Counted from the stretch's first letter, positions 15,770 through 24,670 are shown. The stretch is 51,801 bases of DNA from CAZHTS01 sp964535315 (GCA_964535315.1 CAZHTS010000033.1:1-51801); one strand, 5' to 3'. Made by a program: numbers and translations. The notes: a model not told the origin generated them from the letters alone.

Positions 15770-17905
15770 ATGTTGTTGACGAAGAAATTCTATGTATTGG
15801 CTTCCCTGATCGTCATCCTGGCGATGCTGGTGGGGTGTACTCCCCCCGCCACGCCCGCTCCTGAACAGGCCAAGCCAACCGAGGCCCCGAAACCGGCTGA
15901 AGTCAAGCCGACCGAGGCCCCCAAACCGACCGAAGCTGCGGCCCAGCCGGCGGCGGCCGAGGAAGTGTACGTGGGCTTTGTGCCCCCGGCGCTGACCAGC
16001 CCGTTCCACGTGGCGATGGTGGACGGCGCCAAGGCCCGCACCGGTGAGCTCAAGTGGAAGCTGGACGTGCAGGCTCCGGCCAGCGAGGGCGACTTTGCCG
16101 CCTTCGTGACCACCGTGCAGCAGTTGTTGGAGAAGGGCGTCAAGGCGATCAGCATCAACCCGATTGGCACCGACTCGGCCATCACGGCGGTGAAGGCGGC
16201 CAACGAGAAGGGCGTGCCGATCCTGGCGCACAACTTCATCACCCCGTTCTCCGAGGGCAAGGTGGAAGCCTACATTGGTTACGACCAGTGGGGCGGGGCC
16301 GAGAAACTGGCGCAGCACACCTGCGACCTGCTGGCCAAGAAGTACAACACCACGGCCGACAAGACCCAGGGTAAGGTCTTCATCCTGTTGGGCATCGACA
16401 GCATCTTCTCGCACCGGCGCACGGGCGGCTTCAAGGCCGGCCTGACCAAGTACTGCCCGAACGTGAAGATCGTGGGCGAGCAGACAGGCGAATGGCTGCG
16501 CACCAAGGGTTCGGAAGTGGCGACGATTGCGCTGCAGAAGGATCCCGACATCGACGTGTTCTACGGCAACAGCGACGAGATGGCGATCGGTGCGGCGCTG
16601 GCGGCCGAGCAGTTGGGCAAGAAGATCAACGTCGATTTCTTTGCGGTGGGCATCGATGGCAACCAGCCGACGCTGGATCTGCTCAAGCAGGGCAAGTTCA
16701 GCGCCACGTTGGGCGTCGATCCGTTCCGCATGGGCGAGACCGTGGTCAACACCATGGAGAAGGTGCTCAAGGGCGAGAAAGTCCCCCAGATCGTCCTGAC
16801 CCCTTCGGTGGTGGTGACGCCCGAGAACCTGCAAGACTACCTGGACGGCAAGCTGTGGACTGAGCCGGTCGCCGGCCAGCCGGAACTGGACAACGATAAG
16901 CCGACCATGCCGGATGAGCAGCCTGCCGCTGCCGCCCCGAGCCCCGTGGAAGGCGCCTACGTGGGCTTTGTGCCCCCGGCGCTGACCAGCCCGTTCCACG
17001 TGGCGATGGTGGACGGCGCCAAGGCCCGCACCGGTGAGCTCAAGTGGAAGCTGGACGTGCAGGCTCCGGCCAGCGAGGGCGACTTTGCCGCCTTCGTGAC
17101 CACCGTGCAGCAGTTGTTGGAGAAGGGCGTCAAGGCGATCAGCATCAACCCGATTGGCACCGACTCGGCCATCACGGCGGTGAAGGCGGCCAACGAGAAG
17201 GGCGTGCCGATCCTGGCGCACAACTTCATCACCCCGTTCTCCGAGGGCAAGGTGGAAGCCTACATTGGTTACGACCAGTGGGGCGGGGCCGAGAAACTGG
17301 CGCAGCACACCTGCGACCTGCTGGCCAAGAAGTACAACACCACGGCCGACAAGACCCAGGGTAAGGTCTTCATCCTGTTGGGCATCGACAGCATCTTCTC
17401 GCACCGGCGCACGGGCGGCTTCAAGGCCGGCCTGACCAAGTACTGCCCGAACGTGAAGATCGTGGGCGAGCAGACAGGCGAATGGCTGCGCACCAAGGGT
17501 TCGGAAGTGGCGACGATTGCGCTGCAGAAGGATCCCGACATCGACGTGTTCTACGGCAACAGCGACGAGATGGCGATCGGTGCGGCGCTGGCGGCCGAGC
17601 AGTTGGGCAAGAAGATCAACGTCGATTTCTTTGCGGTGGGCATCGATGGCAACCAGCCGACGCTGGATCTGCTCAAGCAGGGCAAGTTCAGCGCCACGTT
17701 GGGCGTCGATCCGTTCCGCATGGGTGTAACCGTGGTCGATACCATGAACAAGGTGCTCAAGGGTGAGAAGGTAGCCCAGATCATCCTGACCCCCTCGGTG
17801 GTGGTGACCCCCGAGAACCTGCAAGACTACCTGGATGGCAAGCTGTGGACCGAGCCGGTCGCCGGCCAGCCGGAACTGGACAACGACAAGCCGACCATGC
17901 CGTAA
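15770..17905 (+). CDS. sugar-binding lipoprotein with two near-identical periplasmic binding domains
   Basis: The 711-residue lipoprotein has a signal peptide with lipobox LVGC (Cys23) and a spacer rich in KPTEAPKP repeats. Two type 1 periplasmic-binding domains (sugar ABC SBP, RbsB-like) follow, starting at residues ~67 and ~397. Family members normally have a single domain of about 300-350 residues. The two domains look identical in protein sequence through DPFRMG and differ by only a few residues afterwards (for example ETVVNTMEK against VTVVDTMNK). The linker DEQPAAAAPSPVEG joins them. It is preceded by AAAGGAG and completes the second transporter. It is the only binding protein in the region and may serve both transporters. 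Confidence 0.93.
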   Translation: MLLTKKFYVLASLIVILAMLVGCTPPATPAPEQAKPTEAPKPAEVKPTEAPKPTEAAAQPAAAEEVYVGFVPPALTSPFHVAMVDGAKARTGELKWKLDVQAPASEGDFAAFVTTVQQLLEKGVKAISINPIGTDSAITAVKAANEKGVPILAHNFITPFSEGKVEAYIGYDQWGGAEKLAQHTCDLLAKKYNTTADKTQGKVFILLGIDSIFSHRRTGGFKAGLTKYCPNVKIVGEQTGEWLRTKGSEVATIALQKDPDIDVFYGNSDEMAIGAALAAEQLGKKINVDFFAVGIDGNQPTLDLLKQGKFSATLGVDPFRMGETVVNTMEKVLKGEKVPQIVLTPSVVVTPENLQDYLDGKLWTEPVAGQPELDNDKPTMPDEQPAAAAPSPVEGAYVGFVPPALTSPFHVAMVDGAKARTGELKWKLDVQAPASEGDFAAFVTTVQQLLEKGVKAISINPIGTDSAITAVKAANEKGVPILAHNFITPFSEGKVEAYIGYDQWGGAEKLAQHTCDLLAKKYNTTADKTQGKVFILLGIDSIFSHRRTGGFKAGLTKYCPNVKIVGEQTGEWLRTKGSEVATIALQKDPDIDVFYGNSDEMAIGAALAAEQLGKKINVDFFAVGIDGNQPTLDLLKQGKFSATLGVDPFRMGVTVVDTMNKVLKGEKVAQIILTPSVVVTPENLQDYLDGKLWTEPVAGQPELDNDKPTMP
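15968..16734 (+). repeat. tandem duplication, copy 1 (767-bp identical core)
   Basis: This stretch matches 16958-17724 at a fixed offset of 990 bp (330 codons), with no difference found in the segments compared. The identity stops sharply at 16735 (C against T at 17725); the remaining ~160 bp of each domain differ at scattered positions, many of them synonymous. Confidence 0.9.
16958..17724 (+). repeat. tandem duplication, copy 2 (767-bp identical core)
   Basis: Second copy of 15968-16734 in the same reading frame. The flanks on the left (GCGCC against AAGTG before TAC) are unrelated, which fixes the left boundary at TAC. Confidence 0.9.
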
Positions 17906-17960
17906 GATTTGTGAGGAACTTGGGCCCGGCCATATGAGCCGTTCCCAAATGCGGTGAGCG

Positions 17961-17995
17961 AACCCCCGCCGGGTAGTAGACCGGCGGGGGTTTTG
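17961..17995 (+). terminator. Rho-independent terminator of the second transporter
   Basis: AACCCCCGCCGG pairs perfectly with CCGGCGGGGGTT (12 bp, 8-nt loop) and is followed by TTGTGTG. The T-run is short but the stem is very strong. Confidence 0.85.
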
Positions 17996-18014
17996 TGTGT
18001 GCGGGCGTCGATGC

Positions 18015-18020
18015 TATAAT
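18015..18020 (+). promoter_or_regulatory. -10 element before the kinase remnant
   Basis: TATAAT lies 11 nt before the ATG of the membrane stub at 18032, with GAGGG between them that could serve as ribosome site. No clear -35 element was found. Confidence 0.4.
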
Positions 18021-18031
18021 GAGAGGGTCGT

Positions 18032-19038
18032 ATGAAACCGTTACCCGTGGTGGCGCGTTCCGTTCTCAACGGCCTGTATGCGACTATGACCGTCGCCCTG
18101 GCCACTTTCTTGTTGATCTCGCTGCGCGGCTTTTTCTCGACACTATGGATTTGCCGTTGACCACCAATCGCGGCACACTGGGGGCCGTGCACCTGTGGAT
18201 GCGACGGGCGTCGTTTAGCGCCGCCGAGAAACGCCTGTTCCAGACGATTGCCAGCCAGTCGGCGCTGGCCATCGAGCGCGCCTTCCTGGCGCAGACGGAA
18301 ACGCGCGCCAGAATCCTGGAAGAGAGCGACCATCTGAAGACCGCCATCCTGTCTTCCGTCTCGCACGATTTACGTACGCCGCTGGCTTCCATTCAGGCCG
18401 CGGCCACATCGTTGTACAACTCGGACGTGGAACTAAAGGCGGAGGCGCGCCTGGAATTGCAGTCGCTGCTGGTGGAGGAGGTCGATCATCTCAACCAACT
18501 GGTCGACAACCTGCTCAATATGTCGCGCATCGAAGCCGGAGCGCTGAAGTTACAAATCCAATGGAACTCGATTGCCGATGTGGCGGATACGGTGCTGGCC
18601 CGCCTGCGCCGGCGAGTGTCGCGGCACCCGTTTGAAGTGGATGTAAACGAAGATTTGCCTCTGGTGCAAATCGACACCGTGTTGGTGGAGCAGGTGTTGA
18701 TCAATCTGATCGAGAACAGCCTGAAGTATGCCCTGCCGGGCAGCCGCATCCATCTTTGCGCCGTGGTCGAAGAGCCGGCCTGGATGCGCATTACCGTCCG
18801 CAACCACGGTCCGATGATTCCCGAGGCCCATCTGGAGCATATTTTTGATAAGTTCTATTCTTATCCTGGCCGGGAGCGCAGCGGCAGCACCGGCCTGGGG
18901 TTGTCGATTTGCAAGGGGATCGTCGAGGCGCACGGTGGGCGCATCTGGGCGGAAAACCTGAGCGACGGTATGGCGTTTAATTTCACCCTGCCGGTGTCAC
19001 AGGATGGAACTTTACCCCTGTTGGCAGAAGAGGCATAA
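18032..19038 (+). pseudogene. KdpD-like sensor histidine kinase, internally deleted and frameshifted
   Basis: ATG 18032 opens a 42-codon frame with one hydrophobic segment (VALATFLLISLRGFF), like the start of a KdpD-type membrane domain, and stops at 18158. From about 18145 a different frame continues to 19038. It holds only the last part of a GAF domain (LGAVHLWM...SALAIERA), then HisKA (SVSHDLRTPLAS) and HATPase (NLIENSLKYA, GSTGLGLSICKGIVEAHGG). The rest of the membrane domain and most of GAF are missing, so a deletion of several hundred bases between the two frames is the simplest explanation. The catalytic core is intact and could still be made from ATG 18145 as a soluble fragment. Confidence 0.7.
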
Positions 19039-19240
19039 ATGAGTACCCAGCCGTTGATCCTGGTCATCGATGACGAGCAACAGATCCTGCGTGCCATGCG
19101 CACTATCCTGGGCCAGCAGTCGTACCGGGTGATTACTGCCGCCAGCGGCGAGCATGCCGGATGTGATCGTTTTGGATCTGGGACTGCCCGATATGGATGG
19201 GGCGGAGGTCTGCCAGCGCCTGCGCCGCAAGGTGGACGGC
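19039..19240 (+). pseudogene. response-regulator receiver remnant
   Basis: The frame from ATG 19039 encodes the start of a receiver domain (LILVIDDEQQILRAM...VITAASGE) up to about 19152. The next receiver block, MPDVIVLDLGLPDMDGAE with the phosphoacceptor Asp, continues in another frame from 19154 to about 19235. About ten residues are missing between them. After RLRRK the homology ends, so the second half of the receiver and any DNA-binding domain are lost. Position directly after a KdpD-like kinase suggests it was the KdpE-like partner. Confidence 0.7.
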
Positions 19241-19862
19241 GAGGCACTCGCTGCTGATCGAAGGCAGCCTGCTCCCGCCCGGGTGCCGGCTGGTGGTATT
19301 GGTGCCCGATCTGGAGATCGACACGCAGCAGCTATCCCAAAAGATCTGGCGTCTGGCCTCGGGTGGGCGCCAGCCGGTGCTGCTGGTAGGGATTTTTGTC
19401 CACGCCGAGGACGAGTATCGTGCCCGCTGCCGGATGGCGCAGTTGGAGGATCAGACCCGCACGCCGGCATTGGAGATTCACACTCGCTATGTGAGCGGCG
19501 CAGACTGGCTGGATGCCGTGCCGGAATTGCTGCGCCCGGAAGACGTGTTGGTCTGTTACCGGGCGCTTACCCAGCCGGCCATTTTCCGCAAACAGCGGGT
19601 GGCCGAAGTCCTGGCGGCGCAGACCGGACTGCCGGTGTACGTGTTGAACGATGCTCTACCGGAGGCGACGCAACCCTGGGCGCGCTGGTTGATCGATGCC
19701 GTTTTGTTGGCGGCGTGCCTGGGCGTTTTTGCGCTGTTCTTTGTGATCCAGGTGTGGATCGACCAGAATTTCTTGGGGTGGGTGCGTTCCGCCTTGCAGA
19801 TTCTATCGGCGGTGGCGGAGGCCGGGACGGCGCCCTTACGAAATCAGTTCGCCCCTGGCTAA
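19240..19862 (+). pseudogene. unknown protein with C-terminal membrane segment, 5' end lost
   Basis: From about 19240 a third frame runs to TAA 19862. Its plausible part starts at LLIEGSLLPPGCRLVVLVPD and reads like a folded domain with alternating strands and helices. It ends in one strong membrane segment (LAACLGVFALFFVIQV). I do not recognise the family. The frame merges with the receiver remnant upstream without its own start codon or ribosome site, so the gene appears fused by deletion. Its 3' end overlaps the convergent gene by 27 bp. Confidence 0.5.
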
Positions 19863-20345
19863 ACGCCGGCCCAACCAGACGTTCATCAGGACGTAGATCA
19901 TTCCCGGCAGGCCGAACCAGAAAACGAAAGACTGGTTCCAGAACACCTGGAACAGAATGCGCGGGCTGCCCTGGAAAAGCAGCAGCAGGCCGGCAAACAA
20001 AATGACCGCCACCGCCAGCCCGACCAGTTCGCCTTTGCGCGGCAGGTTGTAGGCGGCGACGACCTTTTGCAGAGAGAAAACCAGCGTCAGAGTCAGGGCC
20101 TGAAACAGAGCCGCAAATAAGCCAAACACGACGGCAAAGAACATGGCGCCAATCAAAACAGACAGGCCGTTGGCCAGCAGGGTCGGCAGGGTCTCGTTGG
20201 CCGGACTGTTCAGGATTACCAGTGAGGTACGGACAATCCCGTACACGGTAAAAAGGGCCCCATACATCAGCGCGGTACATAAACCGAGCAATGCGCCCAA
20301 TTTGACGGCTTGAAGGATAGATGAGCGGGAAATTTTGCCAGACAT
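19836..20345 (-). CDS. hypothetical integral membrane protein
   Basis: A 169-residue protein with four to five hydrophobic segments, including ALLGLCTALMYGALFTVYGI, FFAVVFGLFAALFQALTL and VGLAVAVILFAGLLLLF. The start at 20345 is preceded by GGAGC; four upstream in-frame residues are also possible. No family recognised. It follows the SRPBCC gene on the same strand by 14 nt, so the two are probably cotranscribed. Confidence 0.75.
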   Translation of the reverse strand: MSGKISRSSILQAVKLGALLGLCTALMYGALFTVYGIVRTSLVILNSPANETLPTLLANGLSVLIGAMFFAVVFGLFAALFQALTLTLVFSLQKVVAAYNLPRKGELVGLAVAVILFAGLLLLFQGSPRILFQVFWNQSFVFWFGLPGMIYVLMNVWLGRRLARGELIS

Positions 20346-20359
20346 TTTGCGCTCCAATT

Positions 20360-20986
20360 TTATGAACCAGATGTTTCGGCGCGGTGTTTAATGCCCATCA
20401 TCATGCCCGATTCCATGATGAAATGCGCCTGTTCAAACACGGCGTAATAGATGAATTTGCCCATCAGGGCATCGCCGGTATCGTAGAAATAGCGCACCAC
20501 CAGGCGAGTTGTGGAGGCATCCACGGGATGGAGGGCAAAGGTCCAGCCGGAAACACTGATCAGGTGCGGCGGCTCGACTTCGGTGACGATGCCGTAGGTG
20601 CCTGCCGGGCCATCCCCAAAATAAGAGAAACGATCTCCCACCTTGATCCAGCGCTCTGACGGCAGCAAGACATCTGCGTTCACCATCTGAGCGCCAAAGA
20701 TATTTTCAAAGAAGTCATAAGAGTAAAAACCGCCGCGTTCCTGGGCCAGCTGCGCCACCCACGGCCAGACCTTTTCCACGGGGGCATGAATCGTCACCGC
20801 CCGGGTTGAAGTCACCGCGCCGGGTGGAATATGCTGGTCGCCGTTCAGTTTCAGGGTCACTTCGGCGTCGGTGGCGCCCCAGCGCATGACCCAGGGCCGG
20901 GCCAGCAGCACGTAGGCAGCCTCTGCCACGAGGAAGATTGACAACAAAACAGCCGACAGGGTAAGGGCTTTTTTCGAGAGGGACAT
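20360..20986 (-). CDS. SRPBCC-fold (START/polyketide cyclase-like) membrane-anchored protein
   Basis: A 208-residue protein with an N-terminal membrane anchor (ALTLSAVLLSIFLVAEAAYVL) followed by an SRPBCC domain. The domain shows the typical strand-helix start TRAVTIHAPVEKVWPWVAQL and later strands TYGIVTEVEPPHLISVSGW and LVVRYFYDTG. Such domains bind hydrophobic ligands; the ligand here is unknown. It is the first gene of a two-gene unit with the membrane protein at 19836. Confidence 0.8.
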   Translation of the reverse strand: MSLSKKALTLSAVLLSIFLVAEAAYVLLARPWVMRWGATDAEVTLKLNGDQHIPPGAVTSTRAVTIHAPVEKVWPWVAQLAQERGGFYSYDFFENIFGAQMVNADVLLPSERWIKVGDRFSYFGDGPAGTYGIVTEVEPPHLISVSGWTFALHPVDASTTRLVVRYFYDTGDALMGKFIYYAVFEQAHFIMESGMMMGIKHRAETSGS

Positions 20987-21177
20987 GATCTTTTCTCCGT
21001 TCAGACCTGGACTTGCGGCAACGGAATTGGATTGGAATTTTGGGGGGGACTTGAAAGAACGCTATCTGCCCACTATGGAGCGCAACAGATTAATTGTACC
21101 CACGTTTTCACTTCTGGGATGCACGAGATTGCGTTGAGTCTTGGGGTGAGGGTGTTGCGCAACGCTTTTTCAGGACA

Positions 21178-21206
21178 TTGACCTTTTCTCCGCTTTATGG
21201 CATAAT
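21178..21206 (+). promoter_or_regulatory. promoter of the ileS T-box transcript
   Basis: TTGACC (21178-21183) and CATAAT (21201-21206) are exactly 17 bp apart, and TGG before CATAAT gives an extended -10. Transcription would start near 21213, at the beginning of the T-box leader. The ~190 bp between this promoter and the SRPBCC gene show no gene. Confidence 0.75.
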
Positions 21207-21213
21207 CGGTACA

Positions 21214-21496
21214 TCTTTTAAAAGCGAAGATGGAAACGAGTACGTCCAGGCCAGACTGACAGCGAACCCGGGTTGGTGCGAGCGGGGCAGGCGGCGGGGC
21301 GGAAAATCCTTCCGGAGCTGCAAACTGAACGCAGGTCTGCCTGTCAGTAGGGGCGCCGGCTTCACCCGCCGTTAGCCGGGGTGCGGTTATCTCCGTTTTG
21401 CAGACGTAACCGGCAGAGGCGCTCGCCGTAGGGCGAGAAATAGGGTGGTACCGCGGGCTTTTTTGCTCCCGTCCCTGTGTGGATGGGAGTTTTTTA
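21214..21496 (+). ncRNA. T-box leader (tRNA-Ile-sensing riboswitch) of ileS
   Basis: The leader has the conserved T-box sequence AGGGTGGTACCGCGG at 21442-21456 and the stem I signatures GAAACGAGTA (21233-21242) and AGCGAACCCGGG followed by GGTGCGAGC. The specifier segment GAAAATCCTTCCGGAGC near 21302 offers ATC (21306-21308), an isoleucine codon. This fits the downstream isoleucyl-tRNA synthetase. Uncharged tRNA-Ile should stabilise the antiterminator and allow ileS transcription. Confidence 0.93.
21466..21495 (+). terminator. regulated terminator of the T-box
   Basis: CTCCCGTCC pairs with GGATGGGAG (9 bp including one G-T pair, 6-nt loop), followed by TTTTTT at 21490-21495. It lies just downstream of the T-box sequence, as required for the terminator/antiterminator switch, and 23 nt before the ileS start. 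Confidence 0.9.
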
Positions 21497-21517
21497 TTTC
21501 TCTTGCGAGGAGGAAGA

Positions 21518-24500
21518 ATGTTTAAACCGGTTTCGCCAAAACTCAACGTGGTGCTGATGGAAGAAGGAATTCAACGCTTCTGGAAGTCGCACGACATTTT
21601 CCACCAGTCCATGCGCGAGCGTGAGGGTGGGCCTGAGTACGTGTTTTTTGAGGGGCCGCCGACGGCGAACGGACGCCCTGGGGTGCATCACGTCCTGGCG
21701 CGGGCTTTTAAAGATATCTTCCCGCGCTATAAGACGATGTGCGGTTATCACGTCTCGCGACGCGGCGGCTGGGATACCCACGGTCTGCCGGTCGAAATCG
21801 AGGTCGAAAAGAAGTTGGGCTTTACCAACAAACAGCAGATTGAAGAATACGGCATCGCCAGGTTCAACCAGTTATGCCGCGAATCGGCTTTCGAGTACAT
21901 CCAGGAATGGGAGCGCATGACCGAGCGCATGGCCTACTGGGTGGATCTCGAGACCGCTTACGTTACCTACAAGACCGAATACGTCGAGTCGATCTGGTGG
22001 ATCCTCAAGAATTTCTGGGAGCGCGGCCTGCTCTACCAGGGCTTCAAGGTCGTGCCTTACTGCCCGCGCTGCGGTACGCCGCTTTCGGATCACGAAGTGG
22101 CGCTGGGCTACCGTGAGGGCACGCAGGATCCTTCTGTGTTCGTGCGCATGCCGCTGGTCGACCACCCCGATACCTCCTTGCTGGTGTGGACGACCACCCC
22201 CTGGACGCTGCCCGCCAACGTGGCGGTGGCGGCGCACGCCGACGTCGATTATGTGACCGTGGAGCACGAACTGGCCGAAGGCGGCGTGGAACGCCTGGTG
22301 CTGGCCGAGGCGCTGCTGGGCAAGGTGTTTGGCGACGAGCCGGTCAAGATCGTCGAACGGTATAAAGGCAAACATCTCAAGGGCAAGCGTTATCAGCCGT
22401 TGTTCACCTTTGTCCCGCCCGACAAACCGGCGCACCGCGTGGCGCTGGCCGATTTTGTCACCACCGAAGATGGCACCGGCCTGGTGCATATTGCCCCGGC
22501 CTTTGGCGCCGACGATATGCAGCTTGCGCTGGAAGAAGACCTGCCGGTGGTGATGACCGTCGCCGAAGACGGCACGTTCATTTCCGAGGTGCGCCCGTGG
22601 AGCGGCAAGTTCGTCAAGGACGCCGACCCGTTCATCACCGAAGACCTGCGCGCCCGCGGTTTGCTTTTCCGGGCCGAGACCTATACCCACACTTACCCGT
22701 TCTGCTGGCGCTGCTCGACGCCGCTGCTGTATTACGCCCGCCCGACCTGGTATATCCGCACCAGCCAGTATAAAGACCGCCTGGTGCAGCTCAACGACCA
22801 CGTCAACTGGTACCCAGGGCACATCAAGGGCGGCCGTTTTGGCAACTGGCTGGCCAACAACATCGACTGGGCCCTGGGCCGCGAGCGTTATTGGGGTACG
22901 CCGCTGCCGGTGTGGGAGTGCGAAGGCTGCCATCACCAACTGTGCATCGGTTCGCTGGCCGAGCTTTCCGAGCGCTCCGGCAAGGACTACTCGGGGCTCA
23001 ACCCGCACCGCCCGTATGTGGATGATGTGCGCCTGCCCTGCCCCGAGTGCGGCGGGACGATGCGCCGGGTGGTCGAATTGATCGACGTGTGGTTTGACTC
23101 GGGCTCGATGCCGGTGGCGCAGTGGCACTACCCGTTCGAAAACGAAGAGGCTTTCAAACGCTACTTCCCCGCCGATTACATCTGCGAGGCGGTCGATCAG
23201 ACGCGCGGCTGGTTCTACTCGCTGCACGCCATCTCGACCCTGTTGTTCGACCAGGAGTGCTTCAAGAACGTCATCTGCCTGGGGCTGATCCTGGATGGGC
23301 AGGGACGCAAAATGTCCAAGTCGTTGGGCAACGTGGTCAACCCGTGGGATGTGCTCAATAACAACGGGGCCGACGCCATGCGCTGGTATATGTACACCGC
23401 CAGCCCGCCCGGACAGGAGCGCCGCTTCTCGCAGGAACTGGTGGCCGAAGTGGTGCGCAACTTCACCCTGACGCTGTGGAACACCTATTCCTTCTTTGTC
23501 ACCTACGCCAACCTGGACGGTTGGAAACCCGACCCTGCGGCGGCGGTGGAATACAGCCCGTTGGATCGCTGGCTGCGTTCTTCGCTGCACGCCCTGGTGC
23601 GGGATGTGACCGAGGCGATGGAGACCTACGACGTGTTGGGCGCCACCCGGCCGATCGAGCAGTTCGTCAACCAGATGTCCACCTGGTACCTGCGGCGCAG
23701 CCGCCGGCGTTTCTGGAAGAGCGAATCGGACGCCGACAAACAGGCCGCTTACGCCACGTTGTACGAGGCGCTCTCGACGCTCGGGCTGCTGCTGGCCCCC
23801 ACCATGCCGTTTATGGCCGAGGAACTGTACCAGAACCTGGTGCGTATGGGCAACGAAGAGGCGCCGGTTTCGGTGCATCTGGCGTCCTGGCCCAAATACG
23901 ACGCCAGCCTGATCGACGAAAAACTCAACCGAGAGATGGCGCTGGTGATGAAACTGGCTTCGTTGGGGCACGCCGCCCGTAACAAGGCCAATCGCAAGGT
24001 GCGCCAGCCGCTGGCCGAGGCGGCCTTCTCGACCGGCAGCGCCGACGAGCAGCGGGTGCTGGCGCAGTACGCCGAACTGCTGGAAGACGAATTGAACGTC
24101 AAGCGCGTGCGCGCCCTGGATGCAGCCGGCGAGGCCGTGTCGTACCTGCTCAACCCGCTGCCCAAGCAGTTGGGGCAGAAATACGGCAAGCTGTTCCCCG
24201 CCATCAGCAAGGCGATCAAGGGCATGGACGTGGACGCGTGCGCCCGCACGCTGTTGAGCGGTTCGCCGCTCAAGGTCACCGTTGACGAGCAGACCTTTGA
24301 CATCCTGCCCGAAGAAGTGGAAGTGCGCGCCCAGGCCCGCGAAGGCTTTGCCGTGGCCGCAGAGGGCGCATCGCTGGCGGCGCTGGTGACCGAACTGACG
24401 CCCGAACTGGTGCAGGAAGGGTTGGCGCGCGAATTCGTCCGCCGGGTGCAGGATCTGCGCAAACAGGCCGACCTGGACATCGCCGACCGCATCCGCCTGT

Positions 24501-24670
24501 ATTACCGGGCCTCGCCCCGGTTGTCTGATGCGGTGCAGGCGTTCCGCGAGTACATTGTCAATGAAACGTTGACCCGTGAACTGGTCGTCGGCAACCCGCC
24601 GCATGGCCTGGCGGTCGCCAGCGACAGCTTTGATGGCGAAGAGGTAACCGTCGCAGTACAGAAGATGTAA
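21518..24670 (+). CDS. ileS: isoleucyl-tRNA synthetase
   Basis: The 1050-residue class I synthetase charges tRNA-Ile. The HIGH-type signature appears as GPPTANGRPGVHH near residue 46 and KMSKSLGN near residue 600. The editing domain starts around LVWTTTPWTLPANV. Cysteine pairs (CWRC, CEGCHHQLC, CPECGG) suggest bound zinc. The N-terminal region is strongly like the Thermus enzyme (RRGGWDTHGLPVEIEVEKKLG), which belongs to the longer, eukaryote-like class; assignment to that class is from memory. The start at 21518 follows GAGGAGG. A single gene under T-box control, with its own promoter and a probable terminator. Confidence 0.96.
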   Translation: MFKPVSPKLNVVLMEEGIQRFWKSHDIFHQSMREREGGPEYVFFEGPPTANGRPGVHHVLARAFKDIFPRYKTMCGYHVSRRGGWDTHGLPVEIEVEKKLGFTNKQQIEEYGIARFNQLCRESAFEYIQEWERMTERMAYWVDLETAYVTYKTEYVESIWWILKNFWERGLLYQGFKVVPYCPRCGTPLSDHEVALGYREGTQDPSVFVRMPLVDHPDTSLLVWTTTPWTLPANVAVAAHADVDYVTVEHELAEGGVERLVLAEALLGKVFGDEPVKIVERYKGKHLKGKRYQPLFTFVPPDKPAHRVALADFVTTEDGTGLVHIAPAFGADDMQLALEEDLPVVMTVAEDGTFISEVRPWSGKFVKDADPFITEDLRARGLLFRAETYTHTYPFCWRCSTPLLYYARPTWYIRTSQYKDRLVQLNDHVNWYPGHIKGGRFGNWLANNIDWALGRERYWGTPLPVWECEGCHHQLCIGSLAELSERSGKDYSGLNPHRPYVDDVRLPCPECGGTMRRVVELIDVWFDSGSMPVAQWHYPFENEEAFKRYFPADYICEAVDQTRGWFYSLHAISTLLFDQECFKNVICLGLILDGQGRKMSKSLGNVVNPWDVLNNNGADAMRWYMYTASPPGQERRFSQELVAEVVRNFTLTLWNTYSFFVTYANLDGWKPDPAAAVEYSPLDRWLRSSLHALVRDVTEAMETYDVLGATRPIEQFVNQMSTWYLRRSRRRFWKSESDADKQAAYATLYEALSTLGLLLAPTMPFMAEELYQNLVRMGNEEAPVSVHLASWPKYDASLIDEKLNREMALVMKLASLGHAARNKANRKVRQPLAEAAFSTGSADEQRVLAQYAELLEDELNVKRVRALDAAGEAVSYLLNPLPKQLGQKYGKLFPAISKAIKGMDVDACARTLLSGSPLKVTVDEQTFDILPEEVEVRAQAREGFAVAAEGASLAALVTELTPELVQEGLAREFVRRVQDLRKQADLDIADRIRLYYRASPRLSDAVQAFREYIVNETLTRELVVGNPPHGLAVASDSFDGEEVTVAVQKM

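Noticed and set aside
15880..15960. Repeated KPTEAPKP segment considered as a functional repeat
   Set aside because: It is a flexible Pro-rich spacer after the lipid-anchored cysteine, common in Chloroflexota and Gram-positive lipoproteins.
15968..17724. Tandem repeat considered as a CRISPR array or mobile element
   Set aside because: Repeat unit is 990 bp, in frame, and fully coding; there are no short repeats with spacers, inverted ends or transposase.
15698..17824. Long open frame on the minus strand opposite the binding-protein gene
   Set aside because: It is a shadow of the GC-rich plus-strand gene, has no family signature, and repeats itself only because the DNA underneath is duplicated.
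19154..20005. 283-codon plus-strand frame starting in the receiver remnant considered as one gene
   Set aside because: Only the first ~27 residues match a receiver; after that the sequence is Arg/Pro-rich shadow, and the meaningful sequence continues in another frame.
21230..21460. Structured RNA before ileS considered as a tRNA gene
   Set aside because: No cloverleaf or TTCNANNC arm is visible; the T-box sequence and following terminator explain the structure.
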